From positions 62,001 through 126,000 of the forward strand of contig NZ_CP018812.1 of the NCBI RefSeq assembly GCF_001922345.1: a stretch of 64,000 nt of DNA, written 5' to 3'. A program made the translations under genes and the position numbers. Origin of the DNA: Paraburkholderia sp. SOS3 (GTDB taxonomy: Bacteria > Pseudomonadota > Gammaproteobacteria > Burkholderiales > Burkholderiaceae). The notes under the pieces are model-generated. The model was not told the origin of the DNA, made no database searches, and saw nothing but the letters and a program-made list of their open reading frames with translations. How positions within the stretch are numbered: the first letter of the stretch is position 1; each line of letters begins with the position of its first letter. Positions 13,651-23,395 of the stretch are shown here, one piece after another.

Positions 13651-15552
13651 ATGCATGACAGAGCAGTCGATCCCCACGCGCATGAACACGCGCACTGCCT
13701 GCCGTTCGGGGCGCAAGTGCTCGGCGCGCGCGGCACGAAGCCGCGCACGCGCTTTCGCTTCTGGGCGCCGTCATGCAAGAAAGTGGAACTCGTGATCGAA
13801 AACGGCAGCGCGTGTGAAGGCGCGCATCAGATGAACGAATCGGGCGGCGGCTGGTTCGACCTCGAAACGGCATGCGGTCCCGGCACGCTGTATCGCTACC
13901 GTCTCGACGGCAAGCTGAGCGTGCCCGACCCCGCGTCGCGTTTTCAGCCGCAGGACGTGCATGGCCCGAGCGAAGTCGTCGACCCGCGCGCGTATCAGTG
14001 GCAGCACACGCAGTGGCAAGGCAGACCGTGGGAAGAAGCGGTGATCTACGAATTGCATGTCGGCGCGCTCGGCGGCTACGAAGGCGTGAAGCAGAAGCTG
14101 CCGTCGCTCGTCGAACTCGGTGTGACCGCCATCGAGCTGATGCCGCTCAACGAGTTCCCCGGCGAGCGCAACTGGGGTTACGACGGCGTGCTGCCGTTCG
14201 CGCCCGATTCGGCCTACGGCCGCCCCGACGATCTGAAAGCGCTGGTCGATGCCGCGCATGGGCTCGGGCTGATGGTGATACTCGACGTCGTCTACAACCA
14301 TTTCGGGCCGGACGGCAATTATCTGCATCAGTACGCGGAACCGTTTTTCCGGGCGAATACGCATACGCCATGGGGCCCGGCCATCGATTTCGAACGCACG
14401 GAAGTGCGTGAATTTTTCTGCGACAACACGCTGTACTGGCTCAATGAATACCGCTTCGACGGACTGCGTTTCGATGCGGTTCACGCCATTCGCAACGACG
14501 ACTGGCTGCGCGAAGTCGCGGACCATATCCACGCGAAAGTGCAGCACGGGCGCCACGCGCATCTGATCCTCGAAAACGAGCGCAACACTGCGAACCTGCT
14601 CGATACGCATTTCACCGCGCAATGGAACGACGATGCACACAACGCGCTGCACGTGCTGCTGACCGGTGAGACCGAAGGCTATTACCACGCGTATGCGAAA
14701 GAGCCGATTCGCCAGCTTGCGCGTGTGCTGTCGAGCGGTTTCGCGTATCAGGGCGACCCGTCGCCGATCCACGACGACGAGCCGCGCGGCGAACCGAGCG
14801 GCCACCTGCCGCCCACTTCGTTCGTGATGTTTCTGCAGAACCACGATCAGATCGGCAATCGCGCGATGGGCGAACGGTTGCGCACGCTGTGCTCCGACGA
14901 CGCGTTGCGCGCGGCCATCGGACTTCTGCTGCTGTCGCCGCAAATTCCGCTGCTGTTCATGGACGAAGAGTACGGTTCAGAGCAGCCGTTTCTGTTTTTC
15001 ACCGACTACACGGGCGAACTCGCCGACGCGGTCCGCGAAGGCCGCCGCCGCGAATTCGCGCGCTTCGCTTCGTTCGCCGACGAAAAGCGCCGCGCGCAGA
15101 TTCCCGATCCGAACGATCCGCAAACATTCGTGAAGTCGTCGCCGCGCGGCGCCGACGACGCATCGGCTGAACGGCTCGAATGGATGCACTTCTACAAATC
15201 GGCGCTTGCCGTGCGCGCGAAACTGATCATGCCGCGCCTGAAGCATGCGAAGCCGCTTGGCGCGTCGGTGCTCAAAGCGCGGGACGGCAGCGAAGCCAAG
15301 GCGCTCGCCGCGCGCTGGAAGCTCGCGGATGGCGAAACGCTGTCGATCGTGCTGAACCTTGCGGACCAACCCGTGCCTCTGCCTTCGACCGATCGGCCGC
15401 CGGGCAAGGTGATCTTCGAAACGCCGCCGCGTGCGCGCGATCGTATCGGAGACAGCGAACTGCCTGCGCATTCGTTCGTCGCGTGGCTGACCGGCGACGT
15501 CTGCGAATACGCAACCGGACACGATGCGCGACGGCGCGCCAATGAGGAGTGA
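13651..15552 (+). CDS. treZ: Malto-oligosyltrehalose trehalohydrolase
   Basis: TreZ releases free trehalose from maltooligosyl-trehalose made by TreY. The protein is 633 residues from the ATG at 13651, which has AAAGG eight bases upstream; an in-frame GTG three codons earlier overlaps that site and is less likely. It has an N-terminal CBM48-like domain (TRFRFWAPSCKKVELVI) and a GH13_10 barrel with D275 (GLRFDAVHAI), E308 (LILENERN) and D399 (FLQNHDQIGNR). It sits in the same operon as treY, with malQ between them; its TGA stop shares one base with the ATG of malQ. Confidence 0.95.
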   Translation: MHDRAVDPHAHEHAHCLPFGAQVLGARGTKPRTRFRFWAPSCKKVELVIENGSACEGAHQMNESGGGWFDLETACGPGTLYRYRLDGKLSVPDPASRFQPQDVHGPSEVVDPRAYQWQHTQWQGRPWEEAVIYELHVGALGGYEGVKQKLPSLVELGVTAIELMPLNEFPGERNWGYDGVLPFAPDSAYGRPDDLKALVDAAHGLGLMVILDVVYNHFGPDGNYLHQYAEPFFRANTHTPWGPAIDFERTEVREFFCDNTLYWLNEYRFDGLRFDAVHAIRNDDWLREVADHIHAKVQHGRHAHLILENERNTANLLDTHFTAQWNDDAHNALHVLLTGETEGYYHAYAKEPIRQLARVLSSGFAYQGDPSPIHDDEPRGEPSGHLPPTSFVMFLQNHDQIGNRAMGERLRTLCSDDALRAAIGLLLLSPQIPLLFMDEEYGSEQPFLFFTDYTGELADAVREGRRREFARFASFADEKRRAQIPDPNDPQTFVKSSPRGADDASAERLEWMHFYKSALAVRAKLIMPRLKHAKPLGASVLKARDGSEAKALAARWKLADGETLSIVLNLADQPVPLPSTDRPPGKVIFETPPRARDRIGDSELPAHSFVAWLTGDVCEYATGHDARRRANEE

Positions 15553-17822
15553 TGCGCGTGAAAGCAGCCCGCCGCCCCAGCGAATCGATCGCCAGCCTCG
15601 CGACACGCGCCGGTTTCGAAATCGAATGGCAAGACGCGCATCAGACGATGCGGCGTGTGCCGGACACCACCCTTGCCGCGCTGCTCGAACGAATGGGATT
15701 GCCGTGCGGCAACGCCACGCAGATTCGCCAGAGCGGCGCCGCGCTCGACGCCGAACTGTCGGGCCGCAAGCTGGCGCCGTTGATGACGGCCGAATGCGGA
15801 CGCGGCATCGCGCTACCCGCGGCTTCGATCAAGTCCGGTAGCCGCTATCGGATCGAGCTCGAGAGCGGCGCGCTGATCGACGGCCGTTTTACCGCGCCCA
15901 AAGGCGAAGCCGCCTTGCTCGCGCCGATCGACGAACCCGGCTATCACACGCTCGTCATCAACGATCACCGGATGACACTCGCCGTCGCACCGGCGCGCTG
16001 CTATACGCTCGACGATGCATGGCGCACGCTGCATGCGGCCGATGCGGACAAAAAACCGACACCGCCGCTATGGGGCATTGCCGCGCAGATCTATGGGCTG
16101 CGGCGCATCGGCGATGGCGGCATCGGCGACTACACGTCGCTTGCGACGCTCGCGATCGAAAGCGCGAAGCGCGGCGCCCACGCGCTGGCCGTGAGCCCGA
16201 CGCACGCGATGTTCAGCGCGCTGCCCCAGCGTTTCAGCCCGTATGCGCCTTCGTCGCGCTTGTGGTTGAACGTCGCGCATATCGATCCCGCTGCCGTATT
16301 CGGCGCGCAAGCCGCGCGTCATGCGATCGAAGCCGCGCAAGCCGGCGACGCGTGGCAACGGCTCGAAACGCTGCCGCTGATCGACTGGCCCGCTGCCGTG
16401 CCGCTCAAGCTCAAGGTGCTGCGCACCCTGTTCGAACAATTCTGCGCGCACGACCGCGCGCAGGATCTGCCGCGCGCACTCGAGTTTCACGGCTTCTGCA
16501 CGCGCGGCGGCCGCGCGCTCGAAGATCACGCGCGCTTCGAAGCGCTGCACGCCTGGCAACTCGCGCGACCCGACGGCGAAGGCTACTGGCGCAAATGGGC
16601 AGAGCCGCTGCGCGATCCGCGCAGCCCCGAAGTCGAGGCGTTCGCGAACGAACACCGGCATGAAGTCGAGTTTCATCTGTTCCTGCAATGGCTCGCGGCG
16701 AAGGGGCTATCGCATGCGCAGCACGCGGCGCGCGATGCGGGGATGGCGGTCGGTCTGATCGCGGATCTCGCAGTGGGTTGCGACAGCGCGGGCAGTCATG
16801 CGTGGTCGTATCGCGACGACATGCTGCATGGCGTGTCGGTCGGCGCACCGCCCGATCTGTTCAATCAGGCGGGTCAGTCGTGGGGGCTGACGACATTCTC
16901 GCCGCGCGCGATGCGCACCCAGGGCTTCTCGGCGTTTATCGACATGCTGCGCACGGTGTTCGCGCATGCGGGCGGCGTGCGCATCGACCATATTCTCGGT
17001 TTGCGCCGTCTATGGCTCGTGCCCGAGGGCGAGCGCGCGAAGAACGGCGCGTATCTGCGCTATCCGCTCGATGACATGCTGCGCCTGATCGCACTCGAAT
17101 CGTGGCGTCATCGCGCGATCGTGATCGGCGAGGATCTCGGCACCGTGCCGCCCGGATTTCGCGAGCGGCTCGCCGATCACGGCCTTTCCGGCATTCGTGT
17201 GCTGTGGTTCGAGCGCACGCCCGACGGCGACGGATTTCTGCAGCCGTCCGAATGGGATCGCCACGCGGCCGCGACGACGACCACGCACGATCTGCCGACC
17301 GTCACGGGCTGGTGGCGCGGCGAAGACATCATGTGGCGCAACCGTATCGGCCAGACGGCGCCGCGCAGCGACGGCCGCGACCCGGTCGAGGCGGCGCAGG
17401 CCGAACGCGCGACGGACCGCGCCGCGCTGTGGCGCGCCTTCCAGCAGGCGGGCGTTGCCGCGCGCGATGTCGATGCGCCGCCGGTCGGGCAGGCGCCCGT
17501 CGACGAAGCACTCGCGTTTGTCGCCGCGACGCCGTCGCCGCTCGTGACCTACCCGCTCGAAGACCTGCTCGGCCTCGAAGAGCAGCCGAACCTGCCCGGC
17601 TCGATCGACGAGCATCCGAACTGGCGCCGCCGCGTGAAGCAGCCGGTCGACGCGTTGTTCGCGGATGCGGCTTTCTGCGATCGCCTGCAAGCGGTCGACG
17701 AGGCGCGTGCGGCTGCTTCGGCAGGCATGCCTGCCGGAACGGGCACACCGGGCACGCCAGATGCTGACGGCTCATCCACTGCTGCCGGCACCGCCGCTTC
17801 CTCCTTGCCTAACACGCCATGA
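15552..17822 (+). CDS. malQ: 4-alpha-glucanotransferase (amylomaltase)
   Basis: MalQ disproportionates maltodextrins, moving glucan segments between chains and recycling the short stubs left by debranching and trehalose release. It is 756 residues, the long MalQ form with an N-terminal extension of about 150 residues before the GH77 barrel. Visible GH77 motifs are RIDHILGLRRLW (nucleophile Asp in RIDH), VIGEDLGTVP (acid/base Glu) and TTTHDLPTVTGWW. AGGAG at 15545-15549 lies only two bases before the ATG at 15552; a GTG two codons later has better spacing and may be the real start. The C-terminal ~40 residues are Ala/Gly/Thr-rich. It overlaps treY by four bases (ATGA). Confidence 0.93.
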   Translation: MRVKAARRPSESIASLATRAGFEIEWQDAHQTMRRVPDTTLAALLERMGLPCGNATQIRQSGAALDAELSGRKLAPLMTAECGRGIALPAASIKSGSRYRIELESGALIDGRFTAPKGEAALLAPIDEPGYHTLVINDHRMTLAVAPARCYTLDDAWRTLHAADADKKPTPPLWGIAAQIYGLRRIGDGGIGDYTSLATLAIESAKRGAHALAVSPTHAMFSALPQRFSPYAPSSRLWLNVAHIDPAAVFGAQAARHAIEAAQAGDAWQRLETLPLIDWPAAVPLKLKVLRTLFEQFCAHDRAQDLPRALEFHGFCTRGGRALEDHARFEALHAWQLARPDGEGYWRKWAEPLRDPRSPEVEAFANEHRHEVEFHLFLQWLAAKGLSHAQHAARDAGMAVGLIADLAVGCDSAGSHAWSYRDDMLHGVSVGAPPDLFNQAGQSWGLTTFSPRAMRTQGFSAFIDMLRTVFAHAGGVRIDHILGLRRLWLVPEGERAKNGAYLRYPLDDMLRLIALESWRHRAIVIGEDLGTVPPGFRERLADHGLSGIRVLWFERTPDGDGFLQPSEWDRHAAATTTTHDLPTVTGWWRGEDIMWRNRIGQTAPRSDGRDPVEAAQAERATDRAALWRAFQQAGVAARDVDAPPVGQAPVDEALAFVAATPSPLVTYPLEDLLGLEEQPNLPGSIDEHPNWRRRVKQPVDALFADAAFCDRLQAVDEARAAASAGMPAGTGTPGTPDADGSSTAAGTAASSLPNTP

Positions 17823-20785
17823 CCGTCCCGCGCTCCACGCTGCGCCTCCAGTTCCATCGGGGCTTCACCTTCGACGATGCGCTCAAGCATCTCGACTACT
17901 TCGCCGCGCTCGGCATCAGCCATCTGTATGCGTCGCCGGTGACGACTGCCGTGCCGGGCTCGATGCATGGCTACGACACGGTCGATTACACGCAGGTCAG
18001 CGCCGAGTGCGGCGGCGAAACCGCGTTGAAAAGACTTGCCGACAAGCTGCATGAGCGCGGCATGGGATTGATCGTCGACGTCGTGCCGAATCATATGGGC
18101 GTCGCGGGATCGGGCGCGCATAACGGATGGTGGCGCGACATTCTCGAATGGGGCAGACACAGCGCATTCGCGCGCCACTTCGACGTGGACTGGCATTCTC
18201 CGGACCCCGCGCTGCGCGGCAAGGTGCTGCTGCCGTGCCTGGGTGCGCCGTACGGCGAAGAGCTCGCCGCGGGCCGCATCGCGTTGCGCTTCGCGGCGGA
18301 CACGGGGCGCTTCAATATCGAGTATGGCGATCATGTGTGCCCCGTGTGCCCCGTCGATTACGCGGCGCTGCTGCAGTCGGCCGATCGCGCCGATCTGAGC
18401 GCGATCGCCGCGCAGTTTCGCGGCCTCACGACGCAACCCGCCGATCAGCCGCGCGCGGCGCAAGCGTGCGATGCGCTGCGCGACTTCGCGAGGCAGAACG
18501 GCACGACGGCGATCGAGTCCCTCCTCCAGGCGTACGCGCCTGAAGACCCATCGACGCGCGACCATCTGCATCGGCTGCTCGAGCGCCAGCACTACCGGCT
18601 TGCGTGGTGGCGCACCGCTGCCGACGAAGTGAACTGGCGGCGCTTTTTCGATATCAGCACGCTCGCGGCGGTGCGCGTCGAGCGGCCCGAAGTGTTCGAG
18701 GCGGTGCACGCCCTCGTGTTTCGACTCTATGCCGATGGCGTGATCGACGGCGTGCGCATCGATCATATCGATGGGCTCGCCGAGCCGCGCGAATATTGCC
18801 AGCGCTTGCGGCAGCGGCTTTCGGAATTGCGCGAGGGCGCGCCGTATATCGTGGTCGAAAAGATTCTCGCGCGCGGCGAGCCGTTGCGCGACGACTGGCC
18901 TGTGGACGGCACGACGGGCTACGACTTCATGAACGACGTCGGCGCCTTGCTGCACGATCCGCGCGGCGCCGAGCCGCTTGCGTCGATGTGGGCAGAAATC
19001 AGCGGGCGTAGCGCGGAATTTGCCGACGAAGCGCTAATCGCGCGCCGCAAGATTCTGAACGAGAACCTCGCGGCGGAACTCGACCGCGCCGCGCGCGCGT
19101 TGCATCGCATTGCACGCGATAACCTCGCGACGCGCGATTTCACGTACACGTCGATCCGGCGCGTGACCGGCGAGCTGGCCGCGCATTTTCCCGTCTACCG
19201 GATCTATCCGCAGAACGGCGTGCGCAGTGCGGCCGACAACGTCTATTTCGACAAGGCGCTCGACGCCGCGCGGCAGGTGCTGTCGCGCGCGGATCGCACG
19301 GTGCTCGAGCGTGTCGATATGTGGCTCGGCAGCGGCATCGACGAGCCTGCCGCAGGCACTCACGAGGCTCGCGCCGAGAGCGCGCGCGAACCGGCCAATC
19401 TGCGCACGAACGCGCGCGCGAACCAGCTCGCGCAGCCACCGATGCAAGGCGCGGCGGCTGGCGCATTCAATCATGCGGCCGCCGCGCGCCGTACGGTGCA
19501 AACGTTGTTCTCGCAACTGACCGCGCCCGTTGCCGCGAAGGCGATCGAAGATACCGCATGCTATCGCTATGGCCGCCTGATTTCGCGCAACGAAGTCGGC
19601 GCCGATCCGGGCGAGTTCGCGATATCGGTCGATCAGTTCCATGCGAGCAATCTCGAGCGCGCGCGGCGCTATCCGCATGCGATGCTTGTGACGGCGACGC
19701 ACGATCACAAGCGCGGCGAAGACGTGCGCGCACGGCTCGCGGTGCTCAGCGAGATCGCCGACGAATGGAGCGCGACGCTGCGCGCGTGGTCGACCTTGAA
19801 TACGCCGCAGCGGCGCGCACTGTCCGGCGATACGACCGCCGACGTATTGAGCGACGCATTGACGGGCGACTGGGCGCCCGGCCCCGCAGCGGAAGCGATG
19901 ATCTATCAGACGCTGGTCGGCTGCTGGCCGCCCGATCTCAGCGCCGACGACGAAGACGGTATCGCGGCACTTGCGGAGCGCGTCGCGCAATGGATGCTCA
20001 AGGGGCTGCGCGAAGCGAAGCTGCGCACGAACTGGTTCGCGCCCGATGAAGCATTCGAAAACGCGTGCCGCGCATTTCTGTTCGACATTCTTGCGCCGCA
20101 ACGGCGCGATGGATTTTTGCGCGAGTTGTGCGCATTCGTGGCGCGGATCAGCCGAGCGGGGGTCGTCAACAGTTTGCAGCAAACCATCCTGCGGCTTGCG
20201 TCGCCCGGTGTGCCGGATCTCTATCAAGGCACCGAGTTGTGGGACTTCAGCCTTGTCGACCCCGATAACCGGCGGCCTGTCGACTTCGAGAAACGGGCCG
20301 CGATGCTCGCGCAACAGCCGCCTTCGGCGTTTCTTGCCGACTGGCACGATGGCCGCGTGAAGCTCGCGATCGTGCAACGGATGCTGGCGCTGCGCACGCA
20401 TCTGCCGGAGTTGCTCAGTCAGGGCGCGTATTTGCCGCTAGCAGTGGAAGGGGCACATGCAGAGCGCGCGATTGCGTTTGCGCGGCGGCAGGGCAATGCA
20501 TGGGCCGTCGTGATCGCAACGCGGCTTGCGGCGCCGCTGCTTTTCGAACGCGGTGCCGATGCCAAGGCTGTCGATAACGTAGCGGACGATACTCCGCTTG
20601 TCGAGCCCGCTCGCTGGGAAGACACGGCCGTCCGGATGCCGGAAGAACTGTTCGCGCGCGCGATGTTCGATTGGGTCAGTCCGGCCGCGCCGAAAGTCGC
20701 AGACAACGGGTTGCTGTACCTGCGCGATGCGTTGACGTCGATGCCCGTCGCGGTGCTTGTCGAGGATGGCGTGCCGCGCGCTTAG
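17819..20785 (+). CDS. treY: Maltooligosyl trehalose synthase
   Basis: TreY rearranges the reducing-end alpha-1,4 bond of a maltodextrin into an alpha,alpha-1,1 bond, the step before TreZ. At 988 residues it is longer than many family members (about 720-950). The GH13_26 barrel shows YASPVTTAVPGSMHGYD near residue 40, D315 (GVRIDHIDGL), E347 (YIVVEKILARGE) and D629 (TATHDHKRGED). The gap between the second and third catalytic residues holds an Ala/Arg/Glu-rich segment (about 505-560) that seems inserted. It starts inside the malQ stop and is the last gene of the operon, convergent with the CorC-like gene. Confidence 0.95.
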   Translation: MTVPRSTLRLQFHRGFTFDDALKHLDYFAALGISHLYASPVTTAVPGSMHGYDTVDYTQVSAECGGETALKRLADKLHERGMGLIVDVVPNHMGVAGSGAHNGWWRDILEWGRHSAFARHFDVDWHSPDPALRGKVLLPCLGAPYGEELAAGRIALRFAADTGRFNIEYGDHVCPVCPVDYAALLQSADRADLSAIAAQFRGLTTQPADQPRAAQACDALRDFARQNGTTAIESLLQAYAPEDPSTRDHLHRLLERQHYRLAWWRTAADEVNWRRFFDISTLAAVRVERPEVFEAVHALVFRLYADGVIDGVRIDHIDGLAEPREYCQRLRQRLSELREGAPYIVVEKILARGEPLRDDWPVDGTTGYDFMNDVGALLHDPRGAEPLASMWAEISGRSAEFADEALIARRKILNENLAAELDRAARALHRIARDNLATRDFTYTSIRRVTGELAAHFPVYRIYPQNGVRSAADNVYFDKALDAARQVLSRADRTVLERVDMWLGSGIDEPAAGTHEARAESAREPANLRTNARANQLAQPPMQGAAAGAFNHAAAARRTVQTLFSQLTAPVAAKAIEDTACYRYGRLISRNEVGADPGEFAISVDQFHASNLERARRYPHAMLVTATHDHKRGEDVRARLAVLSEIADEWSATLRAWSTLNTPQRRALSGDTTADVLSDALTGDWAPGPAAEAMIYQTLVGCWPPDLSADDEDGIAALAERVAQWMLKGLREAKLRTNWFAPDEAFENACRAFLFDILAPQRRDGFLRELCAFVARISRAGVVNSLQQTILRLASPGVPDLYQGTELWDFSLVDPDNRRPVDFEKRAAMLAQQPPSAFLADWHDGRVKLAIVQRMLALRTHLPELLSQGAYLPLAVEGAHAERAIAFARRQGNAWAVVIATRLAAPLLFERGADAKAVDNVADDTPLVEPARWEDTAVRMPEELFARAMFDWVSPAAPKVADNGLLYLRDALTSMPVAVLVEDGVPRA

Positions 20786-20833
20786 GCGGCATTTCGCCTC
20801 GTGACTGCGGCTCGACTGCGGGTCGACCGCAAT

Positions 20834-22177
20834 TCAACCGCCTTCGTCGTCGAATACCTTCGGGTACACGCGCACGAGCACGATGCGCGGCCCCGTCATC
20901 TTCTTCACGACGATATCGAAGCGGTCGAACTCCACGCGCTGCCCTTCGGCCGGCAAGTCGCGCAGCGCCTGAATCACGAGACCGCCGACCGACTCCGCGC
21001 GGCCTTCGTCGATATCGATGCCGAGCGCGCGCTCGAGCGACACCACGGGCAGGCTCCCCTTGCCCATCAGCGTGCCGTCGTCGAGGCGCGTCCAGTCCTG
21101 ATCGCCCTGGCGGAACTCGTCGTGAATCTGGCCGACCAGCGCGCCGAGCAGATTGTCGAGCGTCAGAAAGCCGATCGGCTTCTCATGCTTGTGGCCAACG
21201 AGCGCCAGATGCGGCGCGCCCTTGCGAAAGCGGCGAAACAGCTCGAGTGCCGGCATATCGGGCTTCACGTATTGCACGGGACGCACATACTTCGACAGGT
21301 CGTCCAGCGAGTTCGCCGCATGCCGCGCGAGCAGCAGGTCTTTCAGGTGAATCGTGCCGGCGACGCGTTCGCCCGACGCGTCTTCGAATAGCGGATAGCG
21401 GCTGAAACGATGGCGCGCGACGATCTGCATGTTGTCGCGCCACGGCAGATCGCGGCGCAAGCTCACCAGTTCGTGCGCGGGCCGCATCAGATCGGAGACG
21501 GTCATGCGCGAGAAATCGAGCGAATGCGCAATCGTGTTCCATTCGTCGGGACTGTACGTGCGGCCCGGCAGTTCGATTTCGTCGGCCACGCTCGTGCGAC
21601 GCGCGCGCAAAATGAGCTTCAGTTCTTCGTTTGAATAGTGCGTGTCGCCGCCGTGATCGGCCGATAGACCCGCGATACGCAGCACCGCATTCGCGCTGTT
21701 GTTGAGCAGCCAGATCGCCGGGTACATGGCCCAATAGAACGCGTACAGCGGCAGCGCGACCCACAGCGAAATTTTCTCCGCCTGGCGGATCGCAAGGGAC
21801 TTCGGCGCGAGCTCGCCGACCACGATATGCAGAAACGAAATGACCGAGAACGCGAAGAACAGCGAGATGCCGTGTATCAACTGCGCGGACTCGACGCCGA
21901 GCACGCCGAAGACCGGCGTCAACAGATCCGCAAAGGCCGGTTCGCCGATCCAGCCGAGGCCGAGCGAGGCGAGCGTGATGCCGAGCTGACAAGCCGACAG
22001 ATACGCGTCGAGCCGTCGATGCACGGTGGCGAGCAGCTTGCCTCGTACGCCGTGTTTTTGCGCGAGCGTCTGCACGCGCGTCTGCCGCAACTTCACGAGA
22101 CCGAATTCGGCCGCAACAAAAAAGCCGTTGAGGGCAACGAGCAGCAACGCACCAATAAGGGCGACGACCTGAATCAA
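20834..22177 (-). CDS. CorC/HlyC-family membrane protein with CNNM and CBS domains
   Basis: This is a 447-residue membrane protein of the hemolysin-C/CorC/YtfL type, associated with divalent-cation efflux or homeostasis. Residues 1-180 form a CNNM (DUF21) domain with three to four membrane segments, starting QVVALIGALLLVALNGFFVAAEFGLV. Two CBS motifs follow (about 200-320, with SDLMRP and GTIHLKDLL), then a C-terminal transporter-associated CorC_HlyC domain (about 345-440). I chose the TTG at 22175-22177 because GGAG lies nine bases upstream and the family normally begins here. An ATG 90 bases further upstream would put a promoter-like TATACT inside the coding sequence. It converges with treY. 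Confidence 0.85.
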   Translation of the reverse strand: MIQVVALIGALLLVALNGFFVAAEFGLVKLRQTRVQTLAQKHGVRGKLLATVHRRLDAYLSACQLGITLASLGLGWIGEPAFADLLTPVFGVLGVESAQLIHGISLFFAFSVISFLHIVVGELAPKSLAIRQAEKISLWVALPLYAFYWAMYPAIWLLNNSANAVLRIAGLSADHGGDTHYSNEELKLILRARRTSVADEIELPGRTYSPDEWNTIAHSLDFSRMTVSDLMRPAHELVSLRRDLPWRDNMQIVARHRFSRYPLFEDASGERVAGTIHLKDLLLARHAANSLDDLSKYVRPVQYVKPDMPALELFRRFRKGAPHLALVGHKHEKPIGFLTLDNLLGALVGQIHDEFRQGDQDWTRLDDGTLMGKGSLPVVSLERALGIDIDEGRAESVGGLVIQALRDLPAEGQRVEFDRFDIVVKKMTGPRIVLVRVYPKVFDDEGG

Positions 22178-22367
22178 GGCGACGGGCTCCGGCGACAAAA
22201 CCGCCAGTATAGAGGGTGAAAGGCCGGCGAAAGTGGTATGTACGCGCAAGCGCCTGGGAAGGGCCAACGAAGCGCTTATAGCAGCGGATACGAGACCCGC
22301 TGCCGGGAATGTCGGAATCGAGGTGCCGATCCGGCGGCCGGGCCCGCCTTGCCGCGCGCCTTGCGAT

Positions 22368-23174
22368 TCAACCCGCGTTCAACGGTACACGCAACGACAG
22401 CTTCGCTTGCTGCCCCTGGGCGAACTCGCCTTGTTCGAACGCGCCTTCATGCGCTTCGGCAACGCGCTTGCATAGCGCAAGCACCCACGCAATGCGCCCT
22501 GCTTCGCGCGGCTCGCAGGCCTGCTTGCGCGCAAAGGTTTCGAGCAGGTGCGGTAGCGCTGCGTCATCGAGCGCATCGGGCGCCGCGGTGTAGGTCGCCG
22601 TCGCGTGCCACATCGAGGTGTCGGCATGCGTGTCGAGCGTGACGATCGAATCCGGCGCGCTCGCTTCGGTTGCGAAGGTCAGCATGAGCCAGAGCGCGGC
22701 GGCAAGACGCTCGCGGTCGCCATCGAGTTGCTCGGCGGCAAGCGGCGTTTCGAGCATGAGCCTCACGCCGCGCGGTTGCGCGAGCATCTCGCGCACGTCC
22801 ATCACGGTCGTATCGACGAGCGGTCGCAATTCGATCAGCTCGCGATCGAGTACGAGCGACTTCGTCTCGGCGCGTGTGGTGTCGACGATCGATTCGAGCA
22901 ACTGCACCTGCTGCTCGACGCCGCTGCGGATACCTGCCAGCGCACGCTGCGCCGTCGCATCGGCGCCATCGATCTTGCGCTCGAGCACGTAGGCCCAGCT
23001 GTGGATCGCGTTGAGCGGGCTGCGCAGGTCATGAGAAACGAGCGACAGCACATGGTCCCGCATGAAAAGCGCGGTCTGCGCGCACAAACGGGCAACCCGT
23101 TCCGACGCCGCGGCGCCGGGCACGCCCAGTTCATGACTGCTGTTCGCTGGGAAAGGCGTGGTCACGGTCGACAT
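22368..23174 (-). CDS. Histidine-kinase-like protein with degenerate ATPase domain
   Basis: This is a soluble 268-residue protein without sensor or membrane segments. Residues 40-105 form a HisKA dimerisation domain with a clear H-box (LVSHDLRSPLNAIHSW, phospho-acceptor H48). The region corresponding to HATPase_c (about 110-268) is recognisable by order only: the N-box position reads RLAAALWLMLTFATEA without the ATP/Mg-binding Asn residues, and no DxGxG or GxGL glycine boxes are visible. It may act as a phosphotransfer or binding partner, or may be decaying. No response regulator is adjacent. The upstream region holds a regular repeat array (23190-23274). Confidence 0.7.
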   Translation of the reverse strand: MSTVTTPFPANSSHELGVPGAAASERVARLCAQTALFMRDHVLSLVSHDLRSPLNAIHSWAYVLERKIDGADATAQRALAGIRSGVEQQVQLLESIVDTTRAETKSLVLDRELIELRPLVDTTVMDVREMLAQPRGVRLMLETPLAAEQLDGDRERLAAALWLMLTFATEASAPDSIVTLDTHADTSMWHATATYTAAPDALDDAALPHLLETFARKQACEPREAGRIAWVLALCKRVAEAHEGAFEQGEFAQGQQAKLSLRVPLNAG

Positions 23175-23189
23175 CCTCGTAACAGTTCG

Positions 23190-23274
23190 TGATTCGCGGT
23201 TTGATTCGAATGGGTCTGATTCGAACGGGATTAGTTCGGCGTTTGATTCGGCGTTTGGTTCAGAGCGTGGTTCA
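23190..23274. repeat. Phased array of 7-bp direct repeats
   Basis: TGATTCG occurs at 23190, 23202, 23217 and 23244, with the variants TAGTTCG at 23232 and TGGTTCA at 23256 and 23268. The spacing is 12, 15, 15, 12, 12 and 12 bases. The array lies directly upstream of the histidine-kinase-like gene and before the FKBP promoter. It could be a set of protein-binding sites or the remnant of a short tandem-repeat expansion. Confidence 0.6.
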
Positions 23275-23356
23275 ATAGCCAGCCAATATTATAGGCAAGC
23301 CCATTGCACGGAACTGCGCGCCGCAGTACTGATTCGCTGTATATACGCAACGCGCC

Positions 23357-23362
23357 TACAAT
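23357..23362 (+). promoter_or_regulatory. Candidate -10 element of the FKBP gene
   Basis: TACAAT (five of six consensus bases) lies 33 bases before the ATG. No strong -35 was seen at 17-18 bases, so confidence is limited. Confidence 0.4.
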
Positions 23363-23395
23363 ATCGGTTTCAATCGAACTTCAAGGGAGCAACTT

